Assembly: GCA_946480915.1 (NCBI GenBank)
Contig: CAMLLO010000002.1
Span: forward strand, 62,001-126,000
Source of the DNA: an uncultured Sphingobacteriaceae bacterium
GTDB taxonomy: Bacteria; Bacteroidota; Bacteroidia; Sphingobacteriales; Sphingobacteriaceae
Length of the DNA stretch: 64,000 nt
Direction of reading: 5' to 3'
Below the pieces are notes generated by a model. That model was not told the DNA's origin, made no database searches, and saw only the letters and a program-made list of their open reading frames with translations. Both the position numbers and the translations under genes were made by a program. This document shows positions 63,308 through 64,000 of this stretch, in pieces (the stretch's first letter is position 1; each line of letters starts with the position of its first letter).

Positions 63308-64000
63308 TTGGAACACGGGCCCATACAAGATAAAGATTTAGAAGTTCTATTAAACGATTTATTTGAGAAATATGGCTACGATTTTACCGATTACTCAAAA
63401 GCGTCGATAAAGCGAAGAATAAATCGTCTGTTCTCGTTAGACAGGTTTCCGAGTTTTGCTGAGTTCCGGTATCATCTTAAATCTGACGAATCTTACTTTA
63501 AGCGGTTTATAGAGCAAATTACTGTTACTGTTACCGAAATGTTTCGAGATCCCTCATTTTATAAGATTTTGAGAGAACAGGTTTTACCTGTGTTAGGGAC
63601 CTATCCGCATATTCGTATATGGCACGCCGGATGCTCCACAGGCGAAGAGGTTTATTCAATGGCGATCTTACTAAAAGAAGCCAATCTGTTTGAAAAATCG
63701 TTAATATATGCAACCGATATAAATCAGGCTGTTTTAGAAAAAGCGAGCAAAGGTATTTTTGCATTGGCAAACATGAAACAATATTCTGAAAACTATATTT
63801 TATCGGGTGGTAAAGAAGATTTTTCGAAGTATTATACCGCAATGTATGATAAGGTTAAGTTCGATGAAGACTTAAACCGCAAAATGATCTTTTCAATGCA
63901 TAACCTTGTATCAGACCGTTCATTTAACGAATTCCAGTTAATTTTATGCAGGAATGTTCTGATCTACTTTGACAAAGCCCTACAAATCAACGTTTTCAAA
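63308..64000 (+). CDS. CheR-type protein-glutamate methyltransferase, 3' truncated
   Basis: At least 231 residues, open to the window end. The CheR N-terminal helical domain (LNDLFEKYGYDFTDYSKASIKRRINRLF) is followed by the SAM-binding domain (VTEMFRDPSFYKILR; IRIWHAGCSTGEEVYSMAILL; IYATDINQAVLEKASKGIF; LILCRNVLIYFDKALQ). The start is TTG at 63308, 4 bases after the receiver gene. No ATG lies in frame between upstream stops and the conserved N-terminus. In Bacteroidetes such genes are usually followed by a CheB-type methylesterase and serve signalling clusters rather than flagellar chemotaxis. Confidence 0.88.
   Translation, partial: MEHGPIQDKDLEVLLNDLFEKYGYDFTDYSKASIKRRINRLFSLDRFPSFAEFRYHLKSDESYFKRFIEQITVTVTEMFRDPSFYKILREQVLPVLGTYPHIRIWHAGCSTGEEVYSMAILLKEANLFEKSLIYATDINQAVLEKASKGIFALANMKQYSENYILSGGKEDFSKYYTAMYDKVKFDEDLNRKMIFSMHNLVSDRSFNEFQLILCRNVLIYFDKALQINVFK

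Overview
The window (about 40% GC) looks like chromosome from a member of the Bacteroidota, most likely class Sphingobacteriia (a Pedobacter- or Solitalea-like organism). Supporting signs are type IX secretion (T9SS) sorting domains, a PorP/SprF-PorE pair, the long Bacteroidetes form of IspG, a split transketolase, DUF4914, and promoters of the TTTG-N18-TAnnTTTG type. The species assignment is inference. No tRNA, rRNA, CRISPR array, insertion sequence or prophage was seen.

Layout. 1-3.2 kb: tail of a T9SS cargo protein, an FAH-family hydrolase, an M23 peptidase and a thiol peroxidase. 3.2-9.0 kb (minus): one T9SS operon encoding a collagen-like surface protein, a type B sorted cargo protein, PorP/SprF and PorE. 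9-17 kb: transketolase halves, IspG, DUF4914 and a U32 peptidase with a ferredoxin. 17-20 kb: a two-part ThrE-type exporter and a tandem class II aldolase. 20-25.3 kb: a broken coiled-coil gene and its intact paralogue, YceI-porin-YceI, and a tandem universal stress protein. 25.4-32 kb: a FixL-like heme-PAS kinase, a response regulator fused to a CRP/FNR output, D-lactate dehydrogenase, HemN and an unrecognised 594-residue protein. 32-44 kb: mixed housekeeping and accessory genes (UDG fold, MFS, SYLF, a frameshifted phosphoesterase, VF530, PL9 pectate lyase, DUF2383), then a region without protein genes that holds candidate small RNAs. 44-48 kb: proBA and ald. 48-50.5 kb: a two-component system whose kinase gene is broken twice. 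50.6-55.2 kb: DUF2130 and a partner-switching module (REC-PP2C, STAS, HATPase). 55-57 kb: two glycosyltransferases. 57-64 kb: hybrid histidine kinases, a lone receiver and CheR, cut by the window end.

The most interesting region is 19.6-32 kb. The response regulator at 26621 carries the FNR-type recognition helix (E-T-I-S-R). Perfect TGAT-N4-ATCA palindromes, the sequence such a helix should read, lie upstream of the kinase-regulator operon itself, of ldh-hemN, of the class II aldolase and of the broken coiled-coil gene. A one-mismatch copy precedes the stress protein. The regulator lacks the cysteines needed for an FNR iron-sulfur cluster, while the kinase has a FixL-like heme pocket. This suggests an oxygen- or gas-responsive regulon in which a heme PAS kinase, not an iron-sulfur cluster, does the sensing.

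A second candidate for something undescribed is a pair of short, promoter-bearing, hairpin-ended transcription units at 39351-39440 and 39763-39851. They are nearly identical over about 80 bases and show a compensatory base-pair change in the stem.
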